DNA of 64,000 nt from an uncultured Bacteroidia bacterium (GTDB lineage: Bacteria; Bacteroidota; Bacteroidia; Bacteroidales; UBA932): the NCBI GenBank assembly GCA_902780935.1, contig CACZHP010000010.1, positions 1-64,000 on the forward strand, given 5' to 3'. The notes under the pieces are model-generated. The model was not told the DNA's origin. It ran no database searches and saw only the letters and a program-made list of their open reading frames with translations. The stretch's first letter is position 1, and each line of letters begins with the position of its first letter. Positions 1 to 8,176 of the stretch are shown in pieces. A program made the translations under genes and the position numbers.

Positions 1-10
1 GAAAAATATT

Positions 11-62
11 TGGAAAAAAATGTAATATGGTGGAAGAAAGTGGAAAAATATTCCTATCTTTG
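11..62 (+). promoter_or_regulatory. MraZ-box-like repeats and promoter of the dcw cluster
   Basis: TGGAA occurs at 11, 31 and 41, with a degenerate TGTAA at 21, so four half-sites lie exactly 10 bp apart. This is the geometry known for MraZ operators (direct repeats one helical turn apart). TATCTTTG at 55-62 matches the Bacteroidetes -7 element TAnnTTTG and would start transcription near 69, about 30 bases before mraZ. No good TTTG -33 element is seen; the repeats occupy that place. Autoregulation by MraZ is inferred from family knowledge. Confidence 0.65.
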
Positions 63-98
63 TGGTCAGCGTGAAAGAAGTATTTTGAGTTAACAGAC

Positions 99-551
99 AT
101 GATCACATTCATCGGTGAATACACTTCGAAGATAGACGACAAAGGGAGGGTTGTCTTCCCCGCGCCGTTCAAGTCTTTGATGCCCGCCGAGGGTGACATG
201 AGGTTCGTGGTGAAGAAGAACATCTTCACCGACTGCCTGGAAATGTACACCTACGAGGAGTGGGAGCGCCAGAGTGAGCAGGTCATGTCGAAGTTGAATA
301 TCTTTAATCGCGCTCATGACGCTTTCAGGAGAGAGTACATGCGAGGCCGCGCGGTGGTCGAACCCGACCCCAAGCTCGGACGCGTCTCAATCCCCAAGAA
401 GCTTCTGGACTCCATTGGTGTAACGAAAGAGGTAGTCTTCTCGGGCAACGATTACAAGATAGAGATCTGGGCCAAGGAGAAGTATGAGGCCAGCGCGATC
501 TCGAACGAGGAATTCTTGAACATCGCCGGTCAGCTATCTCAAGAGAGATAG
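99..551 (+). CDS. mraZ: Transcriptional regulator MraZ
   Basis: MraZ is a DNA-binding protein that controls the division and cell-wall cluster it heads. The 150-residue product is of normal length and has two SpoVT/AbrB-type halves, each with the D-x-K-G-R-like signature: one around residues 9-25 (SKIDDKGRVVFPAP) and one around 86-103 (PDPKLGRVSIPKK). It is the first gene after the TGGAA repeat array at 11-45, which is its likely operator. The next gene, rsmH, starts 11 bases after the stop, so the two should be cotranscribed. The identification is secure from sequence and from gene order; the regulatory role is inferred from the family. Confidence 0.95.
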   Translation: MITFIGEYTSKIDDKGRVVFPAPFKSLMPAEGDMRFVVKKNIFTDCLEMYTYEEWERQSEQVMSKLNIFNRAHDAFRREYMRGRAVVEPDPKLGRVSIPKKLLDSIGVTKEVVFSGNDYKIEIWAKEKYEASAISNEEFLNIAGQLSQER

Positions 552-562
552 GAGGGGCGAAG

Positions 563-1516
563 ATGTCTGAATACCATACCCCTGTGCTTTTGAGCGAGAC
601 TCTCTCGTTCCTATTCACCAATCCATCAGGAATATACGCTGACGTCACATTCGGAGGCGGTGGTCACACCGCCGGAATCCTTTCACGCTTAAATGAAGAC
701 GGTCACGTCATCGCCTTCGATCGTGACGCCGACGCTTTACGTAACGCTTTGGACGACAATCGCCTCACTTTGATCAGAGGGGATTTCCGTTTCATCCGGA
801 ACTTCGTCCTTGAGCTTTCGCATGACCGGGAAGACCTTCGCGAGAGGCTAAGCGATGGCCTGGACGGCATATTGGCCGATCTCGGAGTCTCCTCCCACCA
901 GTTCGACACCGCCGGGAGAGGCTTCTCGTTCAGGTACGACGCCCCGCTGGACATGAGGATGAACCAGGAGGGCGGGCTGACCGCCGCCGATATCGTCAAC
1001 GACTATCCGAAAGAGGATCTGGAAAGGATATTCAAGATCTACGGGGAGGTGGACAACGCCGGGAGGATAGCTTCCTTGATAACTTCGGCGCGGTCGTCCT
1101 CCAGGATTGAGACTACCGGCGACCTCGGCAAGGCGATAGCGCCGGCGCTGCCGGGATTCGCTGAGCACAAGTACCTGGCAAAGGTGTACCAGGCTCTTCG
1201 GATCGAAGTCAACCACGAGATGAGGTCCCTTGAGAAATTCCTCCAGGGAGCCGCCGAGTCCCTTAAAGAAGGCGGGATACTGGCGGTAATCACCTACCAT
1301 TCCCTCGAGGACAGGATGGTCAAGAACTTCATCAAGACCGGAAACACTGAAGGGAAAGAGATAAAGGACATGTTCGGAGCCGTCCACGCCCCCCTTGAGG
1401 CCGTGAACAGGAAACCGCTGGTTCCGTCGGAGAACGAGATAGCCTCCAACACCAGGGCCAGGAGCGCCAAGCTCCGGGTGGCCAGGAAGGTGGCTGCGGA
1501 CAAAAAGGACAGATAA
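563..1516 (+). CDS. rsmH: 16S rRNA (cytosine-1402-N4)-methyltransferase RsmH
   Basis: RsmH (MraW) uses S-adenosylmethionine to methylate N4 of C1402 in the 16S rRNA decoding centre. The protein has the family opening (HTPVLLSE, residues 5-12), the SAM-binding glycine loop DVTFGGGGHT at residues 27-36, and the later block with GVSSHQFD followed by ERGFS-like GRGFSF. The ending NTRARSAKLRVARK is typical of the family. Length 317 residues is normal. It sits directly after mraZ and before ftsL with a 1-base gap, as in most dcw clusters. Confidence 0.97.
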   Translation: MSEYHTPVLLSETLSFLFTNPSGIYADVTFGGGGHTAGILSRLNEDGHVIAFDRDADALRNALDDNRLTLIRGDFRFIRNFVLELSHDREDLRERLSDGLDGILADLGVSSHQFDTAGRGFSFRYDAPLDMRMNQEGGLTAADIVNDYPKEDLERIFKIYGEVDNAGRIASLITSARSSSRIETTGDLGKAIAPALPGFAEHKYLAKVYQALRIEVNHEMRSLEKFLQGAAESLKEGGILAVITYHSLEDRMVKNFIKTGNTEGKEIKDMFGAVHAPLEAVNRKPLVPSENEIASNTRARSAKLRVARKVAADKKDR

Positions 1517-1517
1517 T

Positions 1518-1880
1518 ATGCTTGGAGAGAAGAAACAGAGGAAATGGAAGCTCGCGGACATCGGTCTGTGGCTCAAGAACGCCTTCCTTGCCACAATCAA
1601 GGGAGAGTTCCTGCTGAGGCTCCAGGTCAGCAAGTACTTCATCCATATTATCTACACATTCTTCCTGTTCTGGGTGAGCATATGGCTGAGCCTGAAGATA
1701 GAGAAGACGCTCACCAGGGTCGAGGACAATCGGAAGGTCCTGCAGGACATAGAGATATATCACGCCCAGAAGACGGTCGAGCTGGCCTCGATGGGCAGGA
1801 TGAGCAAGATAGAGGACATGCTGCGGGAGAAAGGATCGACCCTGTCGATCCCCTCTAAACCCGCCGACAGGATAAAATGA
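1518..1880 (+). CDS. ftsL: FtsL-like cell division protein
   Basis: This 120-residue protein has a basic N-terminal cytoplasmic part, one membrane segment at about residues 41-60 (FIHIIYTFFLFWVSIWLSL) and a charged, coiled-coil-like periplasmic part with regular Glu/Lys/Leu spacing. That is the architecture of FtsL, the small bitopic partner of FtsB/FtsQ in the divisome. Primary sequence is poorly conserved in this family, so the call rests on topology and position between rsmH and ftsI; it fits the FtsL_2 type found in Bacteroidetes. Its stop overlaps the ftsI start as ATGA. Confidence 0.85.
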   Translation: MLGEKKQRKWKLADIGLWLKNAFLATIKGEFLLRLQVSKYFIHIIYTFFLFWVSIWLSLKIEKTLTRVEDNRKVLQDIEIYHAQKTVELASMGRMSKIEDMLREKGSTLSIPSKPADRIK

Positions 1881-4000
1881 CAAGACAGATGGCGACACAA
1901 AACCAGAATTCAACAAAGAGAGAGAGGGACAGGATCGGAATGATTCTGTACTATCTCTATGCGGCATTCCTGGTACTGTCCGTCATCCTTGTGGGAAGGA
2001 TCGCCTACATCCAGTGGTTCTGGAAACCGGACAAGAGCATCGAGAAATATTTCCGTCCCGCGAGCGTCAAATCCGTGATCGACCCGGAGCGAGGCGCAAT
2101 AATCGGGAATGACGGAAAGCTACTCGCCATGTCCACTCCCCTTTACGAGCTGTTCATGGACTGCACTGTCCGCAAGGACTATTTCGAGAGCAAGGGGAAG
2201 GAAGGCAAAAAGATGGAGTCCGAGTGGCTGGATAAGGCCAAATTGTTCGCCAAAGGCCTTTCAGCCGAGATGGGCGGTGACGGGGAGAACTACTGGAAGA
2301 TGATCCAGAAAGGCCGCAAGGAAGGGGCCAGGTATCTCCGGCTCGGCCACCCTGTGGACAGGGAGACCCTGCTGCGCCTCCAGAAACTGCCTCTTATGGA
2401 AGAGGGCCAGTACAAGAGCGGAATCATAGTGAGGAAGAAAGACACCAGGCAGTACCCCTACGGGAAGCTCGCCATGAGGACCATCGGATACGTCAAGGAC
2501 AATAGCAACTCCAACGGCAACAACCACATAGGTCTCGAAGGAAAGTATGATTATGTCCTTCACGGCAAGGAGGGCGAGATGTGGCTCAGGCCTACCGACA
2601 ACAAGGAGAGGATCCAGAACTACGACAGCCTGTATGTGAAGCCTGAGGACGGCCTGGACGTCAGGACAACCCTTGACATCACGATGCAGGACATAGTGGA
2701 CAAGGCCCTGCGCAGGCAGATCGAGGACAACAAGGCGATCGAGATGGGCTGCGCTATCATCATGGACGTCAAGACCGGAGCTATCCGCTCCATGGTCAAC
2801 CTCATGAGGGATTCCACCGACTGGAGTCTCAACGAGACCTTCAACATGGCCATTGGCCTCAATTCCGAACCTGGTTCTGTCTTCAAGGCAACAACTCTGA
2901 TGACAGCCTTGGAAGATGGTGTGATCCAATCACTTGACGACAGGATTCCGACCAACAACGGTATAATTCCGGGATATCCCCAGGATGACCACGTCATCGG
3001 AATGAAGGACATCTCCATCCTCCACGGTTTCGAGATCTCCTCGAACTACGTTTTCAGGTATCTTGCCGTCAAGAATTACGCGGAGAATCCCAAGAAGTTC
3101 CTTGACAAGCTTTATCTCTACAAGCTGGGCCAGGCATTCGACTTCGACCTCGACGGACTGAGGGAGCCTGAGATTCCAAACCCTGATTCACAAATGTGGA
3201 GCGCGACCGACCTCGGATCAGTCGCAATGGGCTACGCCATAAAGGAGACTCCCCTGCATATCCTTACATTCTACAATGCGGTGGCCAACAAGGGGAAAAT
3301 GATGAAGCCGTATCTGGTAGAGAGTATCGAGAAAAACGGTGTGGTGAAAACCAAGAAGGGGCCTTCGGTCCTGAACGCCTCCATCTGCTCCAAAGCTACG
3401 GCGGACACCCTGCTAAGAGCCATGAAGGCAGTTACTTCCGACGGTGGAACGGCGGCGTTGAGGCTCAAGGGCGCGAAGATGACGGTGGCGGGAAAGACCG
3501 GAACCTCCAGGCAGGTTCTTTCCGGAGAGGAGATAAAGAAATATGGGATGAGCTCGCCCTACGTCACCAAGGACGGCAGTTATCATAACCTCGCCACGTT
3601 TGTGGGCTTCTTCCCCGCTGACGAGCCGAAATACAGCGCAATCATCTGCCTGAAATCATACCTGATCAGGGGCAGCGTGTATGGCGGAGTGCTCCCGGCA
3701 GCGGCTATGAGGGAGATTGTCGACGCTCTTTATGCCCTTGATCCAGAGATGGGCAATGAGCTTGGGCCAAAGGGGCAGGTGCCCCAGATGGCAGTCCAGA
3801 CAGCGATGCCCTCGTTCACTGATCCTAAGGAGCCGGTGATTCCGGATGTCAAAGGGCTGGGGCTCAAGGACGCCATGTTCATGATAGAGAACAGCGGGCT
3901 CAAATGCGTGTACTCCGGAACGGGACATGTGACCACACAGGTGCCCAAGGCCGGGCAGAAGGCGGCTCCAGGATCGACAGTAACGATAGGATTGAAATGA
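1877..4000 (+). CDS. ftsI: Septal peptidoglycan transpeptidase (PBP3/FtsI) with C-terminal PASTA domain
   Basis: FtsI cross-links peptidoglycan at the septum. The 707-residue class B PBP has one membrane anchor near residues 22-46, a dimerisation domain, and a transpeptidase domain with the three expected motifs: SxxK with nucleophile Ser334 and Lys337, SSN at 388-390, and KTG at 540-542. A PASTA domain covers about residues 650-707 (IPDVKGLGLKDAM onward), which E. coli FtsI lacks but many Bacteroidetes homologues have. An alternative start is Met5. Overlaps of 4 bases with ftsL and 3 bases with murE suggest translational coupling. Confidence 0.96.
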   Translation: MTRQMATQNQNSTKRERDRIGMILYYLYAAFLVLSVILVGRIAYIQWFWKPDKSIEKYFRPASVKSVIDPERGAIIGNDGKLLAMSTPLYELFMDCTVRKDYFESKGKEGKKMESEWLDKAKLFAKGLSAEMGGDGENYWKMIQKGRKEGARYLRLGHPVDRETLLRLQKLPLMEEGQYKSGIIVRKKDTRQYPYGKLAMRTIGYVKDNSNSNGNNHIGLEGKYDYVLHGKEGEMWLRPTDNKERIQNYDSLYVKPEDGLDVRTTLDITMQDIVDKALRRQIEDNKAIEMGCAIIMDVKTGAIRSMVNLMRDSTDWSLNETFNMAIGLNSEPGSVFKATTLMTALEDGVIQSLDDRIPTNNGIIPGYPQDDHVIGMKDISILHGFEISSNYVFRYLAVKNYAENPKKFLDKLYLYKLGQAFDFDLDGLREPEIPNPDSQMWSATDLGSVAMGYAIKETPLHILTFYNAVANKGKMMKPYLVESIEKNGVVKTKKGPSVLNASICSKATADTLLRAMKAVTSDGGTAALRLKGAKMTVAGKTGTSRQVLSGEEIKKYGMSSPYVTKDGSYHNLATFVGFFPADEPKYSAIICLKSYLIRGSVYGGVLPAAAMREIVDALYALDPEMGNELGPKGQVPQMAVQTAMPSFTDPKEPVIPDVKGLGLKDAMFMIENSGLKCVYSGTGHVTTQVPKAGQKAAPGSTVTIGLK

Positions 4001-5478
4001 GAATTGAGAATATCATAAAAGACAGCGGTGTGACCGAGGTCAAGGGAAGGCTTGACATCGACATCAAGGACGTGTGCGACGACTCCAGGAAAGTCTCCGG
4101 AGGGTCGTTGTTCATCGCCGTCAAAGGTCACGGGACTGATGGGCACCAATATATCGGGAAGGCCATCGAGGCCGGAGCCGCGGCGATCGTATTTGAGGAA
4201 GATTCTTCAGTCGCTCCGCTCCTTCAGAATGACAACAACGTCACTTTCATCAAGGTAGCCTCCTCCCGCCACGCCCTGGCGATAATGGCCGCGAACTTTT
4301 ATGACAATCCTTCCAGGAAGCTCTCGCTGGTGGGAATCACCGGAACCAACGGCAAGACCACTACGGTCACCCTCCTGTATCACCTCTTCATGGAGCAAGG
4401 GTACAACTGCGGATTGCTTTCGACGATAGCCAACTACGTGGGCACCACGCGTTTCGAGACAGCCAACACGACTGCCGACCCGATTGTCATCAATTCCCTC
4501 ATGGCCCGGATGGTTGACGCGGGATGTGAATTCTGCTTCATGGAGGTCAGCTCCATCGGAGTGGAGCAGGAAAGGGTCTCCGGGCTGGATTTCAAGGTCG
4601 GGATATTCTCGAACCTGACCCACGACCATCTTGATTACCACGGCACTTTCGCCGAGTACCTCCGCTGCAAGAAACTCTTTTTCGACAACCTCAGCCCGAA
4701 GGCTACAGCTATCATCAACATCGACGACAAACACGGCGAGGTGATGGTCCAGAACACTAAGGCGAAAGTGGTCACCTTCTCCTGCAGGAGCATAGCCGAC
4801 CATACCTGCAGGGTGCTGGAGGAAAGCTTCGAGGGAATGCTCCTCAAGATTGACGGACGGGAGGCATGGACAAGGCTCGTCGGGAAGCATAACGCGAGCA
4901 ACATCCTGGCTATCTACAGCGCCGCCATGGCGCTCGGGGCTGACCCGGAGGAAACCCTTGTGGCGATCAGCAAGCTTGAGCCGGCACCGGGTAGGCTGGA
5001 AGTCATGAACGGTCCCAGAAACATCTCTGTGGTAATAGATTACGCCCACACTCCCGACGCCCTGGACAATGTTCTCAAAACCTTGAGGGACATAGACAAA
5101 GGCAAGGAGCTCGTCTGTCTGTTCGGCTGCGGAGGCGACCGGGACAGGACAAAGAGGCCTGAGATGGCCAAGGTCGCGGAAGAATATTCAGACAAGATCA
5201 TCGTGACCGCCGACAACTCCCGCACGGAGAGGACCGAGGACATCCTCGATGAGATCAGGACCGGGTTCGGCCCGGAGGGACTGTCCAAGGCGATATTCAT
5301 CCCGGACAGGAAGGAGGCCATCAGGGCCGCCATAATGTTCGCCCCGGAAGGCGCCATCATCCTGCTCGCAGGCAAAGGCCACGAGACCTATCAGATCATC
5401 GGCACCGAGAAACGCCATTTTGACGAGAGGGAGATTGTCTCGGAAGTGTTCAAACAAATGGAAACAAACGCAAAATAG
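3997..5478 (+). CDS. murE: UDP-MurNAc-tripeptide synthetase (MurE)
   Basis: MurE adds the third residue, here probably meso-diaminopimelate, to UDP-MurNAc-L-Ala-D-Glu in the cytoplasm. The frame is open from 3904, but the start is placed at ATG 3997, which overlaps the ftsI stop and gives the normal N-terminus MRIENIIKDS and a 493-residue protein. The ATP-binding loop GITGTNGKTTT has Lys120. The amino-acid recognition motif reads D406-N-S-R instead of the usual DNPR; the Arg that contacts diaminopimelate is kept, so the substrate is still likely mDAP. mraY follows after 9 bases. Confidence 0.95.
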   Translation: MRIENIIKDSGVTEVKGRLDIDIKDVCDDSRKVSGGSLFIAVKGHGTDGHQYIGKAIEAGAAAIVFEEDSSVAPLLQNDNNVTFIKVASSRHALAIMAANFYDNPSRKLSLVGITGTNGKTTTVTLLYHLFMEQGYNCGLLSTIANYVGTTRFETANTTADPIVINSLMARMVDAGCEFCFMEVSSIGVEQERVSGLDFKVGIFSNLTHDHLDYHGTFAEYLRCKKLFFDNLSPKATAIINIDDKHGEVMVQNTKAKVVTFSCRSIADHTCRVLEESFEGMLLKIDGREAWTRLVGKHNASNILAIYSAAMALGADPEETLVAISKLEPAPGRLEVMNGPRNISVVIDYAHTPDALDNVLKTLRDIDKGKELVCLFGCGGDRDRTKRPEMAKVAEEYSDKIIVTADNSRTERTEDILDEIRTGFGPEGLSKAIFIPDRKEAIRAAIMFAPEGAIILLAGKGHETYQIIGTEKRHFDEREIVSEVFKQMETNAK

Positions 5479-5487
5479 ACTATTACC

Positions 5488-6798
5488 ATGATATACCACC
5501 TTTTCCAATACCTCCAGAAATTCGACATCCCCGGACAGGGACTTTTCAAATACTTGTCCTTCAGGGCGATGCTCGCGAGCGTGACCGCGATCCTGATATC
5601 CATCTTCATCGGAAGAAGGATCATAGGCTGGCTACAGCGCAAGCAGATCGGCGAGACGATAAGGGATCTCGGACTGGAGGGACAGATGCAGAAGAAAGGC
5701 ACCCCGACGATGGGTGGTATCATAATCATCATCTCGATCGTGATCCCCGCCCTGCTGTTCTGCGACCTGACCAACGTATATCTCCAGCTCCTGTTGTTCA
5801 CCACCCTGTGGTGCGGCGCGCTCGGATTCGCCGACGACTACATCAAGGTGTTCAAACACAACAAGGAAGGCCTGCACCCCAAGGTGAAGCTACTCGCGCA
5901 GCTCATCCTCGGCCTGGCGGTCGGGATGACGGTATGGCTCAGCAACGACATAGTCATCAGGGAGAAAGTCCCCGTGAAGGCTGGGGTGGACAACATAGTC
6001 GAAAAGGGCGACAGGCAAGCCCTCGACGTGGACTCCGAGACTCTCGTGGCCGAGGACACCGGCTGGAAGATGGAAAATGTGGTGAAGAGCACCAAGACGA
6101 CCATCCCGTTCGTCAAAGACAACGAATTCGATTATAAGTGGCTCTCCCCGTTCAAAGGCAGGTGGGGATGGTACTGCAAATGGGCCATCTACGTGCTTAT
6201 GATCGTGATTGTCATCACGGCATGCTCCAACGGGACGAACCTCACCGATGGGATGGACGGCCTGGCCGCCGGGACAAGCGCCATCGTGGGCGTGGTCCTG
6301 GGCGTGCTGGCATGGGTCGGAGGCAACCTGGTCAACTCCGACTACCTGAATATTATGTACATCCCAGGAAGCGGCGAGATTGCGGTCTTCATGGCTGCTT
6401 TCGTCGGCGCCTTGATGGGATTCCTGTGGTACAACTCATACCCCGCCCAGGTGTTCATGGGCGACACCGGCAGCCTTACTATCGGAGGTATCATCGGAGT
6501 CGGGGCTGTCCTCATGCGCAAGGAACTCCTCCTCCCTGTCCTTTGCGGGATATTCCTGGTGGAGTCGCTTTCGGTCATAATGCAGAGATATTACTTCAAG
6601 TACACGAAGAAGAAATACGGTGAGGGACGGAGGATATTCAAGATGAGTCCCTTGCACCACCATTACCAGAAAGAGGGCATCCCGGCTCTCATCCAGAAGC
6701 CGGTCCATGCCATCCCGGAGGCGAAAATCGTAGCCAGGTTCTGGCTGATAGGAATCATTCTGGCTGTCGCCACATTGGCGTTGTTGAAAGTCAGGTAA
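5488..6798 (+). CDS. mraY: Phospho-MurNAc-pentapeptide transferase MraY
   Basis: MraY transfers phospho-MurNAc-pentapeptide to undecaprenyl phosphate, making lipid I at the membrane. The protein has about ten membrane segments and the family motifs KKGTPTMGG (about residue 71), FADDYIKV with the Asp pair, NGTNLTDGMDGLAAG, and the histidine motif SPLHHHYQKEG near the C-terminus. At 436 residues it is longer than the roughly 360 of E. coli. The extra length is a hydrophilic insertion around residues 155-225 (IREKVPVKAG onward), as in other Bacteroidetes MraY proteins. It lies between murE and murD. Confidence 0.97.
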   Translation: MIYHLFQYLQKFDIPGQGLFKYLSFRAMLASVTAILISIFIGRRIIGWLQRKQIGETIRDLGLEGQMQKKGTPTMGGIIIIISIVIPALLFCDLTNVYLQLLLFTTLWCGALGFADDYIKVFKHNKEGLHPKVKLLAQLILGLAVGMTVWLSNDIVIREKVPVKAGVDNIVEKGDRQALDVDSETLVAEDTGWKMENVVKSTKTTIPFVKDNEFDYKWLSPFKGRWGWYCKWAIYVLMIVIVITACSNGTNLTDGMDGLAAGTSAIVGVVLGVLAWVGGNLVNSDYLNIMYIPGSGEIAVFMAAFVGALMGFLWYNSYPAQVFMGDTGSLTIGGIIGVGAVLMRKELLLPVLCGIFLVESLSVIMQRYYFKYTKKKYGEGRRIFKMSPLHHHYQKEGIPALIQKPVHAIPEAKIVARFWLIGIILAVATLALLKVR

Positions 6799-6822
6799 TA
6801 AGTTAAAAAGGAATAAAAAGAT

Positions 6823-8163
6823 ATGAGCAGGATTGTAGTTTTGGGTGGAGGAGAAAGCGGTGTCGGAGCCGCCGTCCTCGCTAAGGTGAAGGGATTCGAC
6901 GTGTTTCTCTCGGATAACGGGCAGATCGCCGGGCACTATGCCGACGACCTGCGAAAATGGGACATCCCGTTTGAGGAGGGAGGCCACACCGAGGACCTGA
7001 TTCTCAACGCCGACGAGGTGATCAAGAGTCCAGGAATTCCCAGCACGGTGCCGATGATACGGAAACTGGAGGCGCAAGGCACACCCATCGTCTCCGAGAT
7101 CGAGTTTGCCGGAAGGTACGATACGGCCAAGAAGATCTGCATCACCGGAAGCAACGGCAAGACGACCACCACTTCCCTTATCTATTACCTTCTCCAGAAC
7201 GCCGGCCTCAACGTCGGACTGGGAGGCAATATCGGAAAGAGCTACGCTTACCAGGTAGCAACCGAGCATTTTGATTATTATGTATTGGAAATCAGTAGCT
7301 TCCAGCTGGACAACTGCTACGAGTTCCACCCGGACATAGCCATCATCACCAACATCACTCCCGACCATCTGGACCGTTATGGCTACCAGCTCGAGAACTA
7401 CGTCAAGGCGAAGTTCAGGATCACCCGGAACCTCAGCCCCGAGGACTGCTTCATCTTTGACTCGGACGACGAGATCACAATCGACCACCTGAACAAAATC
7501 ATCCTCAGCGCGAAGCGCCTTCCCTTCACCCAGAAGACCGAGGTAGAGCAGGGTGCCTTTGTCAAGGATGACAAGATCGTAGTCAGATACGAGGACGAAG
7601 AGTGTGACATATTCCTCAAGGAACTCGCCTTGGGCGGAAAGCACAACATCTACAACTCGATGGCCGCCGCCCTGGCCGCGAAAGCCTCCGGAATAGACAA
7701 TAAGACCATCCGGGAGTCCCTCGCCACTTTCCAGCCGGTGGAGCACAGGCTTGAGCCGGTCTTGAGCATAAAGGACGTGCTGTACATCAACGACTCCAAG
7801 GCGACTAACGTCGATGCGGCGTGGTACGCTCTCGAATGCCAGAGCAAGAAAGTCGTCTGGATCGTGGGCGGAAAGGATAAGGGTAATGATTACGAAGTAC
7901 TTAAGCCCCTCGTAAAGGATAAAGTCAAGGCAATAGTCTGCCTTGGGGTGGACAACTCCAAGATTAAAGCCGCCTTCGGAGACATAGTCGGCGAAGGCAA
8001 GATGGTCGAGACCCGCTCGGCCGCTGACGCCGTTAAGGAGGCCAGCAAGTTCGCCGAGGCTGGCGACGTCGTGCTCCTGAGCCCGTGCTGCGCCAGCTTT
8101 GACCTGTTCACCAGTTACGAGGACAGGGGACGCAAATTCAAAGAGGCTGTGAGGATGCTTTAG
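6823..8163 (+). CDS. murD: UDP-MurNAc-L-alanine:D-glutamate ligase (MurD)
   Basis: MurD adds D-glutamate to UDP-MurNAc-L-Ala using ATP. The 446-residue protein has an N-terminal nucleotide-binding domain beginning VVLGGGESGVGAAVLA, the ATP loop ITGSNGKTTTTS with Lys113, the central block NITPDHLDRYG, and the C-terminal domain with INDSKATNVDAAWYAL and SPCCASFDLF, all typical of MurD. It follows mraY by 24 bases in the standard dcw order. Confidence 0.96.
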   Translation: MSRIVVLGGGESGVGAAVLAKVKGFDVFLSDNGQIAGHYADDLRKWDIPFEEGGHTEDLILNADEVIKSPGIPSTVPMIRKLEAQGTPIVSEIEFAGRYDTAKKICITGSNGKTTTTSLIYYLLQNAGLNVGLGGNIGKSYAYQVATEHFDYYVLEISSFQLDNCYEFHPDIAIITNITPDHLDRYGYQLENYVKAKFRITRNLSPEDCFIFDSDDEITIDHLNKIILSAKRLPFTQKTEVEQGAFVKDDKIVVRYEDEECDIFLKELALGGKHNIYNSMAAALAAKASGIDNKTIRESLATFQPVEHRLEPVLSIKDVLYINDSKATNVDAAWYALECQSKKVVWIVGGKDKGNDYEVLKPLVKDKVKAIVCLGVDNSKIKAAFGDIVGEGKMVETRSAADAVKEASKFAEAGDVVLLSPCCASFDLFTSYEDRGRKFKEAVRML

Positions 8164-8176
8164 ATTATTCAGGATT

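Noticed and set aside
3904..3996. Upstream extension of murE into ftsI
   Set aside because: It reads the PASTA part of ftsI in another frame; ATG 3997 gives a normal MurE start.
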